Positions 11,676 to 23,600 of a DNA stretch of 64,000 nt are shown piece after piece; position 1 is the first letter of the stretch, and every line of letters begins with the position of its first letter. The position numbers and the translations under genes were made by a program. The notes beneath the pieces are model-generated. The model had not been told where the DNA came from and ran no database searches. It saw nothing but the letters and a program-made list of their open reading frames with translations. Source of the stretch: Heterodera schachtii (taxonomy: Eukaryota; Nematoda; Chromadorea; Rhabditida; Heteroderidae); contig SIJG01000008.1 of the NCBI GenBank assembly GCA_023374025.1, forward strand, positions 2,368,057 through 2,432,056. The letters are read 5' to 3'.

Positions 11676-14675
11676 TTAGTAGACCCACGAGACCGGCACC
11701 CATTGGGGAATGGCACTGAGTTTTTCGACCACCGACTCCAACTGACGGATGGTCTCGTCAATGTCGTTGTTGATCAGCACAAAGTCGAACAGATGGCCAA
11801 ACGACTGGCGCAACAGCTCCGACTCTTTGACGAGCCGTTCAAGACTGCCGTCAGGCTGAGAGGGGGGGGGGGGACGGAAATTTTAAAAATTAAAAAAAAT
11901 AATAATTTCAGAATTTTGCGTTTATAAAAAAAAAAAATTTTTTTTGTCAAAGTCAACCAAATTAGTGCCTTCTCTCACTTATGAAATTTTAATTATCTAG
12001 CGAATATTTACAAAAGTTTTCAAAAATTTAATTTAAAGGGGTGCCGGAATAAACCATTTGGCTCTATTATGGTTTGTCCCCCATAAATTTTTTGAAAAAA
12101 TTACAATTTTTAAAGAGCAGGGTAAAACACCTTTTCTTAGGTTTTCGGGGTCTTGATCACGAACACGGTATCCATTTCGACCAATTCCGAATACCGGACC
12201 CGAAATCGAACAAAAAGTCGATTTTTGGTCGAAAAAAGGTCAGGGATTCGGAATTGGTCGGAATGGATGCCGGATTCGTGGTCTGCGACCTCGAAAACCC
12301 TTAGAAACATGTTTTCATGACTTTTGAAACATAAAAAAATTTTCGAAAAGTTTATGGGGGACAAACCATAATAGAGCCAACCATTTAAAGAAATTTACTA
12401 GTAATACATTATTTTAGAATAAAATTAAAAACAATGTTTGGAGATTTCTCAGGAAAAATGTCATAAAATGAAAAAATTCGCAACAAAATTGCTTTTTTTT
12501 TTTTTCAACTTTTGATATACCTAAGTGTCATGATGCAAAAAAATGAAAATAGGTATTTTAATTTATTTATTAAATGATTTTTAAATTTTGGATTTTTTTT
12601 CTTCTTAATTTTACGTCTTGCAATCCGTGCAAGTCGGGCGCTCCAATAAACACAACAAATGGAGCATATTCCGCATTCCTGAGCACTTTAAGGGCCTGGA
12701 AAAAAAAGGATTTTCAAAATAATATATATAATTTTATTCAAATTTTGCCTGAGGCTCCACGTCCAAAATTGCCATTTTGCCGGTCCGATGAATGGCACGG
12801 ATTGTTTCCAATTTGGTGCCGTACAAACACTCCTAAATTTTAATTATAGTTTCCATTAAACATTGCTACTAAAAGAGGGAAAAAAACTTCTTCTTTTTTT
12901 TAGCGAAATTAAAAAAAAATAATTATTTAATTTTAGGTAAAAAATAATATTTCCGATTTATGAAGGAATTAAAAAATTTAAATTATTATAAATGTACAGT
13001 TTTTTTCGAGAATTTTTTTTTTAGAAACAGAGGCCAATTATGAATTAGTGGAACAATTAATTAATGCTTAAAAATAAGAAAAAAAAATTAACAAAAAGGT
13101 TAGAAAATCGAAGAACAATTAAAAAATAGTTAAATATTTAATTTTGCATAAAATATTATATTTTCTATTTTGTAGGGATTTAAAAATTTGTCTGTTTTGA
13201 GGAGATTTTTTTTTAGAAATCGAAGCCAATTAAGTTAATTAATCGAACAATTAATTTTTTAATTTAATTAATGCAATTTTTTATCAAATTTCCCCAATTA
13301 TTTCCCCCCCCCCCTTCCCCCAATTATTGGCCCACTTCATGTGTGCCGTACTCCAGGTACTCGTTGGCCTGGATGTCCGCCAACATTGCGTCGTTGGACA
13401 CAAAAAAATAGTGCTTGCCGTCAATTTCGTCCCGACGTGGGGGCCGTGTTGTGTCTTCAAATTAACAAAATATTAAAAACAAATATGAATTTTTAATTTT
13501 TTTTAAACGAATTATTTTCAGTTTTTTGAAAAATTTACAAAAAAACACAAAAAAAAAACGACAAAAAACTAAGTTTTTTTTTTTTTTGCAAAAATCATAA
13601 TTAATCTTATGTTAATAAATTTTACGAAAATTAAAAGAGAAATAATAATTAGAGCTTTCCTAAAATCTGGCACCCAATGTTTAAAGTTGAAAGAATTTAT
13701 TTTTATTTTTCTTCCCCATTAATTGCTTTTTACCTACTTAATTTTTTTTAGCAAAATTTAATTAAACAAAAACTCTCAATTAATTTTATAGAAATTCATA
13801 ACAATCGAGGATTTAAGCTTAAATTGCAATAGAAGAAGAAGCTACGGATTTTGGATTATTTTTTTTTGTTGTATGGAGGGCGAGATAGTGCACATATGTA
13901 ATGCGGCAGAGAAATGAGAGGAAAATGAGAGACTGTGTGGTGGAGTCTGCATTCTTTCCCTTACTTCTATCCCATACAAAAATCAGTTAGATATCCTATA
14001 AATTCTAGTCGGAAAAACCACGCTTGCGGCACACTTCAAAGGGACCCACACCTTGTTTTTTAGAATTTTTGGGACTGGGGCCATCCGCGGGGGGATGGCC
14101 CCTTAAAAATTCAATTTATCTTAAGTTTATTAAATTTCTTTTTACGCGGAATTGGGTAGGCAAAACGGTGCGGGTGCAGCTTGATCAGCGTGTTTTTGAT
14201 GTGCCGTCGACCAACCCCGTGGGCGCCGAGCAGTACAAGCGTTTTGCGGCGGAACGAGGCTAACCTGACCACCTGGAAATGAATGCATTTTTAATCAAAA
14301 TTATAAAATTTATGAGACAAATGATCTTAATTAAAATTTCGAATTTGATGAATAAATTTATTAAAATTAACAACAAAAAATTTTAAAAAATTTTGCCTCT
14401 TCGTAGCTGATCATTTCCATGCCGTCAAACAGCTCGGAATGTTTGCGCAAATACTTTAAAATGGAGGAAAAAAAATTAAATTAAATAAATATTTTGTTAT
14501 TTAAAAATGATTTTAGAATTTTAAAATTTTTAAATAAATTTTATATTTAAATAATAATTTTTTCCGCTTTTGCCTTTGTCGTGTAATATTTGTTGCCACT
14601 TTTTTTCTTGCTAAACATGAAGCAATGCGAGTTTTCCCGTGCTCGCTCCATCGCCAAACAAGCTGTCCGCCATTC
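11676..14675 (-). other. Guanylate-kinase-like domain exons of LIN-2
   Basis: From [12 protein letters not shown] (14574-14675) through [15 protein letters not shown] (14146-14272), [20 protein letters not shown] (13336-13454), [12 protein letters not shown] (12749-12832), [20 protein letters not shown] (12615-12695) to the stop at 11676-11678. Like other MAGUKs it should be a phosphoprotein-binding fold rather than an enzyme. Three of its introns begin with GCAAAA. Confidence 0.93.
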
Positions 14676-17600
14676 CTGTACAATTAAAAAAAAATTTGTA
14701 TAAATCCAAAAATAATTTTGGTAAAATAAATAATAAGAAAAAATAAATTAAATAAATAAACGAAAATGCAAATTCAATTCAATAAGAAATTTCTATTCCG
14801 TTATAACATTAAAAAAACGAAAAGAAAAATGTGAGGGTTCAATTTTATATAAATATTTTTAAAATTTAATATTTCGAATTTCATTTAAAATTTAATTAGA
14901 TATATTTATTAACAATTTAATTATATTTCAAAAAATCTAATTAATTTATTTATATACCTCTCAATTTCCTTTAAAATTAAATTAAAAAATAATTGTTAAT
15001 AATTGATTTTACTCGAATTTCATCCAAATTATATTAAAACATATAAAATTAAATTAAAAGAATTATTTTAATAATTTAATATATTTGAAAATTAATTAAT
15101 TTTAATTAATTTTTTTAAAAGCGTCTTTCTAATGTTTTTTTACCTGTAATTCCGGCGACGGGATCAGTCCGGCCATGTTGGCACTGCCGATGGACGTGGC
15201 TGCACCGGCACCGACGCCGACATTGTTGCCAATCAGTGCCGACGACGGTGTTGGCATTGTGCCGCCGCCCTTTTTGGCATGCCTTTGGTGCACGGCGGCG
15301 GCACCCGTATGGTTTGCCAATGCCGCGGCCGAAGTGGAGGCCACCTAATTTATGGGGGGGGGGAGGGGAATCAATCAAATTAATTAGATATTAATCAATT
15401 AATTACCTCTTCTGCTTAGTAATATCAATTTTTTATGGAAAAATTTTGTAAAAAATATTTTTGGTAATTTTTAAAAAAAAATTTCGGGCGTGGGACGAGC
15501 TGCTCCCAGCAGAGCGATGGAGGAAAGAAATTTTCCGAAAATTATAATTTTAAGACTTTAAAATTCCCAATTTTTTTCATGCGGAGCGAATTAAATTATG
15601 TGAATAATGAATGAATGAACAGCTAAATATCGTTAAAATTCAATTATTTTAAAAATATTTTTTCATTTTTAATTTAAAAAATTGTATTTTAAATTTACCG
15701 CATTTGCCACTCCGCAACCGGAAGCACTGCTTGCACATCGGCCAGCAGAAGAAGAGTGCCATTTTGAGGAGCCGCCAAGCGCAGGGAAATGGCACACAAA
15801 ACGGGCTAAAAAAAAAAAAAATTTTAAAAATGGATAAAAGGCCAAGGATATTCGTTTTATTCAATTAGAGCCAGGAAATTTCAAATTTGCCCTAACCCGC
15901 TGCGGGATTGGAATTCAAAAGTTTTTGCGGGACGGAATCCCGCATGGATTAATCTCGCAAAATCTCGCATTTCCCTAAAATGAGGGAATTTGGACAGAGA
16001 ATCTCGTCCCGTCCCGTCCGCTCCGGGTTATAATTTTTAAATAATAAAAAATAAATTAATAAATGCCAAAGAATTGCAACAAAAATGCCCGATTTTACCG
16101 ATTCAATTAAAAAAAAAAATAATAATTTCTCACCCTGCCACCAGTTGTGGTCGTCCTTGGAGATCACTTGCAGAATGTCGCCAGTTCGGAACGGCACGCC
16201 CGCACTTGAGCACGGGATCAGGTCATCCTGGGCCGGGTCGTAGTCAAACCTTTGTTTGTTTGTTTTTGAAATTAGGAAAATTTTACTCAAAAAATGGTAT
16301 AAAACCCAAAAAATTTCAATGCCAAACATTTAAATACCGTATTTATTGAATTAGAACCCCCTCCCCCTAATTAGAACCCTCATCCCCCATGAAATAAAGC
16401 CCCCCTTCTGAGGGGGGTTGAAAAAAGAAAGAGCCTCAGGGTGCTTTAATTGGGTACACACCAAAACGTCGCCGGGACATAACGTCGTCGCAAAAAAAAA
16501 AATTAAAAATTTTTTAAAATTTTAAGAAAATTTAAAATTTATTTAGCTTTTTTGAAAACATAAGTATTAATAAAAACTAAATTTGCTGAATTTCCAGAAA
16601 AAAAAACGAAAAACTTAAAAAAAAAATTTTCTCTTGAATTTTCTTAATAAATTTTTTTTCCCTAATTTTTTGAATTTTTTTCGAACCAGGTAGGTAATTA
16701 AAAGTTTTTGATAATTTTTAAAATTAAAAAAAAAGATTTGCGGCGACGTTTCGTCTGGCGACGTTTTGTTCTGCTCCCGCTTTAATTCAGTAAATACGAT
16801 AAATTGAAAAGTTATCTGTTTCAAGCGCACCATTTCACATTATTTCAATTAATAATTGAAATTTTTTTTAAAAATTAGAATTCATTTCTAAGAAATTAGA
16901 AAAAAAATTTTTTTTCACATTTAAAAGGCTTCAAAACAATTTATGAAAGGCTTTGCAATTTATTTTCAAGATTCAACAAAAAAATTATATAATTATTTAT
17001 TTTTTTGTAAAATTTTCTTGAAATTTTAATAGGGTGGGGAAAACATATACATAAATTTTGTTTAATTTTTTAAATTTTAAAATAGTAAATGTAAAAAATT
17101 GAGTGTTTTACGCACTGGGCCTTGCAGAAAATTTCGCAGGCCGGCGGCGCGGAGCGGTAGGAAGGCACAATTTTGAAGGTGACCGCCCCGCGCGCGTCAC
17201 GCAACAGCCGCTGGAGCTGTTCAACATTCCGATTGGCCACCTTGAACCGTTCATATTTTTAATTTTTTTAAATTAAAGAAATTTATTTAAAAAATTTTTA
17301 AATTAAATTTTTTGGATTTCGCTTTAAATTTTTATAAAATTAAATGTTGAAGAAATGCCACTCGTTTTGACAATGAGTGAATTGTTATTTTCTTTTTCTA
17401 TTCATATAAAATATGGAAACCATAATTAATTAAATATTCCCTAACCCCCGAAATATTTGAAATAAAAATTTTCAAATTTAGAAATTCTTCAAAAAATCTT
17501 TTAATTTGAAGAAAATTTCATTGATAAAATTTTTAAAATTTTTTCAGAGATTTTTGTAATCAAGCATAAAACTCGAAACAAAAAAATCGCTATAAAAATT

Positions 17601-20600
17601 TTTCAAATTCTTTTTCTTGAAATTTAAAAAAAAAGATTTTTCTAAAATTTTTTCTTAAAAAATTTCGAGGGGGGGGGAAGGCCAGCTCCCCCGTAAATAT
17701 GGCCATTTTTTCTTTAATAATAAACTAATAATAATTTTTAAAATTATAATTATTTCCCCTACCGACACTCCGTTGATCTCCAGGATTTCGTCGTCCACGT
17801 GCAGCGTGCCCTGCCGATGGATCAGTCCGCCGTGCATTATTCGGCCCACATAACACCGGCCATCCTCCGTGATCTGTTTAAAAAAATCTTAAAAATAAAA
17901 AACTAATAAATTTTTTGAAAAAATCACTAGAAAATTTCAAAAAAATTTTTATTGAAATTTTCACATAAAAAATTTCTGATTTTTTTTTTTGAAAAATTCC
18001 TTTAAAAATTTGTGTTGAGTCACAATCCGAGTAGTGCCCGCCCACCTTGAGCGTGATGCCCATCGGCTCTTCCGTGTCCTTGCTGAACTGGACGAGCCGG
18101 ACACGGCTGACCGCGCACAGCAGCAAGTCGTCATCATCGCCGGGCAACGGCGCGCTGGTGGTGGCCATGTCGGAGGAGGAGCAGCACTCATCCTGCTCCT
18201 CCTCATGCTCAGCAAGTGTGGCTATTCGGGTGGGCCTAAAATTTGGGGAATTAAAAAAAAAAATTAATTCATTTTTATTAGATATTTTAATGGAAAAAAA
18301 CTTAAAAATTTCGATTTTTCGTTAACACAAAAGATTTATACATAGTATTTCCTATAATACAGCCCCCACAAACTGAATTAGAGCCCCCCTCCCTGAAATA
18401 AAGCGCCAGGAATTTAAAAATAAAGCCCGCGAGGCCTCTAAGTTTTACAATTTAGAAATTTGTAATGTGAAATTGGAAAATTGGAAAAATAGGAATAAGA
18501 CAAAAATAAATTAAATTTTTAGATTAAAAATACAAAAATGAAAAAATATTTAATCAATAAAACCAAATATGCGAAAAAAACAACAACTTAAATAAACATT
18601 TTTAAAACATTAAAATTCTGTAAATGTAAAATTCGTTTTTATTCAATTAATCATAATAATTGTATATATTTTTAAATAAAAAAATATTTTAATTAATTAA
18701 TTAACAAATTTTTTAATTTTTTTTCCCCGATTCCTCCCACACCTTAGAATTGCTGGGGCACGGCGTTCGTCTGGCTGATGTTGGTGGTGGTGGCTGTGGG
18801 GATGTGCCGTTGATGAACCCGTACAAACGGCACCGTTTGGCATCGGATTTGGCACCGCATCGGACGAAGTCGAAGTGGAGGAAGTGCCGGCCAAATTGAG
18901 GACCAAAAAAATAAATATTAAATATTTTTTTTAAACAATTTAAGGGCATAAATCCAACGGAAAAATAAAGAATTGGGTGGTGCGTAAAAATTGCTTTTAA
19001 TGAAGGAATTTAAATTAATGGAAAAATCGAAAATTCATAAAATATTTTAAATTAATCCATGAAAATGAAAAAAGAATTTCAGAATTTACTAATCCTTTTA
19101 AAAATGATTTTTAATGAGTTGAGAGGGATAAAAATTTGTTTAAAAACTAGGCTAAAGTAGGTGCTTAATTAAAAAAACGAAAAAAAAAAAAATCAAAAAT
19201 TTTTTTGGCGCTGTTCTGAGCAATTAAACAACAAAAAAAAAATTTTATGACAGATTATAATACAATTTTTTTTTAAATTATTACTTCGAGCTGGCCCGTC
19301 AACAATTTGGTGCATTCATTGCCTCCCGCTGCAGGCGTTGTCGCAGGTGTGCACGCAGCGGTTGGCGCAAACACCTCCTCCACCGTGACGTCCATGGACT
19401 GCAAAATGGCCTGAATGAAAACAAAAAAATAAAATAAAAATATTGTTTTTAAAAATTTACCTGTAAGTGCACGTTGTCGAGCAATTCGAGCAGTTCAGCA
19501 CTGGCAGCGCCTGGAACAGACTGCAGTTCCTTGCGCGCTTCGCGCAGCGTTCTCTCTGCAGCGCGGTTGACGGGCGCGGGACGAACGGAGGCGGAACGAA
19601 TGTGGTCGTAAAGCTAAAAAAGAAAAAAAAGTAAAATTAAAATTAAATTTAAAAAGGTAATTAAATTTTTTAAATTATTAAAATACAATAATTTATTTTT
19701 CGTGTAAATAATTGTAATATTAATTTTAAAAAATATTAGATTATTTAAATAGAGAAATAATAATAATATAATTAGAAAAATAAGAAATGAAAAAAAAAAA
19801 ATTTTAAATTAAAAAGGATTTTTATAAAATATTTGATAAAAATTATCAAAATATATCAGGAAGTGATGCATTACCTTTTTTTTCCCGTTTCAAGCTTAGA
19901 AAAATTCAAAAAAATCTTAGAAATTTTTAAAAAAAAAGAAATAACAAAAAATATATTTTTTTAATTTTATGCTGACTAAGTGTTTTCAAAAAGTTTTTCA
20001 AAAAATCTTGAAATTTCTTTATAACAATTCATTGGAATTTTTTTTAAATTTCTGTTTGAAATTTAAGGGAGGGGGGGGGGCGAACTGCTCCCGTCAGGAA
20101 GGGGAAGGAATTTTGCAAAAAATATCAAATTGGCAAAAAACATTTCGCCAAACATTTACGAATGGACGGGGCGAAATGTGTGCGAAATGAATGGCGGATG
20201 ATCGATCAACGATCACACGGATGTACGCTGCACGTTGAGGCGTGCTTGCAACGCATGCAATGCGGATTGACGACGTTCAGCAGCGACACCGCCGCCCTCA
20301 GTTGTTGCAGCGGGGTCGTCAAGCTGTTCAAGCAGTTGCAGGATGAGCAGCGATGGCAAGTGGGAAGCGTACGCGAGCATCACCGACTGCTGCCTGTTGC
20401 GCCGTCGCAGCAACTCCACCGCAGGGTCCTGCACGGTGGTGCGAGTTTGAGAGAAAACTAGCGTGCTTGATGGCAAGCCAGCAGCGTGCCATGCATGCTG
20501 TCGCGTGCATTTGAAAGCGTGTTTAGAGCAGCAGCATTCTTTTTTTTTTAATTTTTGGCGTTTTGAATGACACGCTTGCGCGCAGCAATTAGCTCGCACG

Positions 20601-23600
20601 CACGCATATGCAGTTACAGGACAGGAGATCACCTGCTGTTCGCGGCACAGGCCGCACGCGCCTCCGGCACAGAACGCGCAAATGCAGAAGGCCTGCCACA
20701 TGTTTTTCGAAAAATTTTTTAAAAAATTACAAAAATTTCTCAACCACAAATGTGCCAATCAAAAGCACAAAAAGTGCAACTTCAGCGGAAGGGAACAACA
20801 AAAATGGAAGTGTTTCGGGCACTGAATGACCAGCGATGGACGAAACAGAAACAACGGCAGAGGAAGAGGACGAAGCACCGGTGGCGGCGAGTGCGGCGGC
20901 GGCAACGTTTTGGGCAGTCAAATTGAAAAGCACCGGCGGCATTCAATCAATGGGAGCGGAGCGGAGCGGGGGGAGAGGAGGGCAAAAAAAAAGGAAGAAA
21001 ATGGCACCAATTAAAAATTTGATTGGAGCAAAATTTAAACACTAGGATTATTGATTGGTTATTGATCGGCAGTGAATGGGCAGACGGGCGGTATTGATTG
21101 GAATATTATTGACTGGTTGGTGAATTTTAAGCTGATTGATTATATTGATCGATCTGTGATTGGGCAGGCGGGCGGGTACTGGCTGTGAAATTATTGATTG
21201 GGCGACTTAATCGGCCCGTGATTGGGCGGGCGGGCGGTCGGTGTTGATTGGGATAATATTGATTGGCTAGTGAGTTATTGATTGATTAATTCTATTGATT
21301 GGAAAGGATGGTAGACAAAAAAATAGTGGACATTGTGGTCACCGGGGCAACTTGTACAAAAAGGCACAACTCGTTCACACAAATTATTTATATGTTTTTA
21401 AAAAAGAAATTTAAAAAAAAAAATAAAATGATTTCTTTGCCCGAGAAAAATTAAGAAAAAAAAATGTTGCTGTTTTTTTCGTTGCTAATTTTTCAATTGT
21501 TCATTTTTTTTAAAGGACCAAACTTTCTTGCAAAAAAAAATCTTTTTTTTTTTATAATTAAAAAAATAATGCACTGATTTTGTCCCCATTGATGCATTGT
21601 GATGAGAATTGGGCTGGCAAAACAACAATATGGACACATAAAAATGCAAAAACATGGCCATAAAATATGGACCAAAAATCGCGAAAATATGGACATAAAA
21701 TGACAAAAATATGGACATTTTTTTTTTCAAATGGGGGTAAATTTTCCAAACATTTCATCAAATTATTATAGGGGTCAAAAAAAGCCAATTTAGTTGATAG
21801 ATAGAAGATGCCTTTCTAATAGAGGTTTTTGGAAAAATGCCAAAACATGGACATAAAGCAATGCCATTCATCCCTCCACCTCCAGCAGGGCTGCTCGTAA
21901 CTCTGATTTTCAATTACGAAAAACCGTAATCCGTTTTTTTAAAATGATGGAAATCTCTAAAAAAAGTGATGGACATGCATTCCTACTCTAAGCCCAATAT
22001 CGGACAACTGGGATAGGAGGGATACTGATGAGAGGTCGGGATCCCGAACTTAATCCCGCTTAATCTCATCTCGCTTAATCCCGCTTAATCTCGCTTAATC
22101 CCGCGAGATCCCGCTTCAATCCGTTCTCTAATCTAAACACATTCATGAGGAATTGTTACAATATTTGTAAAACTTTTGTCAAGTATTTAAGTGGCATCCT
22201 GCTGATGTGAGTGTTTTGTGGCGCTCCATGGGCCATGGCCAAAATGCGGCCCCTCTTTTTTATGTGTGTGTAAAGAAAAAAAGCCCCGCGGGGGTTGATT
22301 ACCCACAAAAGGATGAGGAAGAGGAGGAGGAGGAGGAGGACTTCATTCATTCATTCATTTTTTGCCGCAAGAGGACGCGGAACACGGCACACAATTCAAT
22401 TACAAAATGGGAGGAAATTGACTTCAGCAGGGAAAAAAGGGGGGGGGGGGGAGAAGTGCCGAAATTAAAGTGAAAGAAAGAGTTTTTGTCAAAGGATTTT
22501 TTTGATGCAAACTCAACATTTTATACATTTTTAGATTTTTTAAAACTTTAAAAAATGAAAAGCGGAAATTTAAAAATATTTAAAAACTTTAAAAATGAAA
22601 GCGGAAATTTAAAAAATATTAAACTTAAATAACGCTTTAAAAATATTAAGATCCTTAAAAGCGGAAATTTAAAAATATTTAAAAACTTTAAAAAATGAAA
22701 AGCGGAAATTTAAAAAATATTTAAAAACTTTAAAAAATGAAAAGCGGAAATTTAAAAAATATTTAAAAACTTTAAAAAATGAAAAGCGGAAATTTAAAAA
22801 ATATAAAAAAAAAAAATTAAAAGATGTCATTTAAAATAATTAAATTGGAAAAAAATAAATAATAAAAAGTTAAAGACACTAATTAAAATAATGAAAATTG
22901 GAAAATTGGAAAAATAAATAAAATTTTGATAATGCCCTTTAAAATAATATAATCAGCAGAAAAATTAAAAAAAGAATAAATAAAATGTAAAAATGGTGAG
23001 TATATTATGATTAGGGAAAAACCTGAAAAACGAGAAAAAAAACGCCAACTAAAATCGACACAAAAAATTTTCAAAAAAAAAACACAATTATAAAAATTGA
23101 TATTTTTTCAAAGAAAAAAAAAATTCGTCCGAAGATTAAATTAAAAGAAAAAATTGTAAAATAATAAATAATTAATATAGGAAGCAAAAATTACCCATTT
23201 TGACAGAAATCACATCCAATTTTATGCTATTTTAATGGAAGAAATTAGGAAAAATTGTGAAAAAGTGTTTTTTTTTTAAAACGGAGATACGATCCAAGCT
23301 TTTGCGGGGATTTACCTCATAGTTCAATGTAAGTACAGTGAACAGTTCCTCCTCATGCGCCTTCTGCTGCTGCTTGTGGTGGTGGCACACTTTTTGCCGC
23401 AGTTGTTGCGTGTGGTGCGCGCAGTGCGTGCAGCAGCAGCAGTGCATGCTGCAACAGCATGCATGCTGCTGCTGCTGCTGCTGTAGGTTTTGCCTGTACA
23501 TCATTTTTCCGCTGCGGCACATACGCGCACGTGCGCGCCAGGCAGACAGACAACAGGGGCGCTTTTTGTAATAGAGTGGCGGCAATGTCAAAAATTGTTT

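Noticed and set aside
20213..20758. Treating the 181-codon frame as a definite LIN-2 exon encoding L27A
   Set aside because: L27A is fully accounted for by exons 25881-25963, 25373-25474 and 19461-19613, which align residue for residue with CASK. The frame is kept only as a possible alternative exon.
22520..22803. Centromeric or telomeric repeat
   Set aside because: Only about six copies of a 41-base unit inside an intron, and no TTAGGC telomere repeats.
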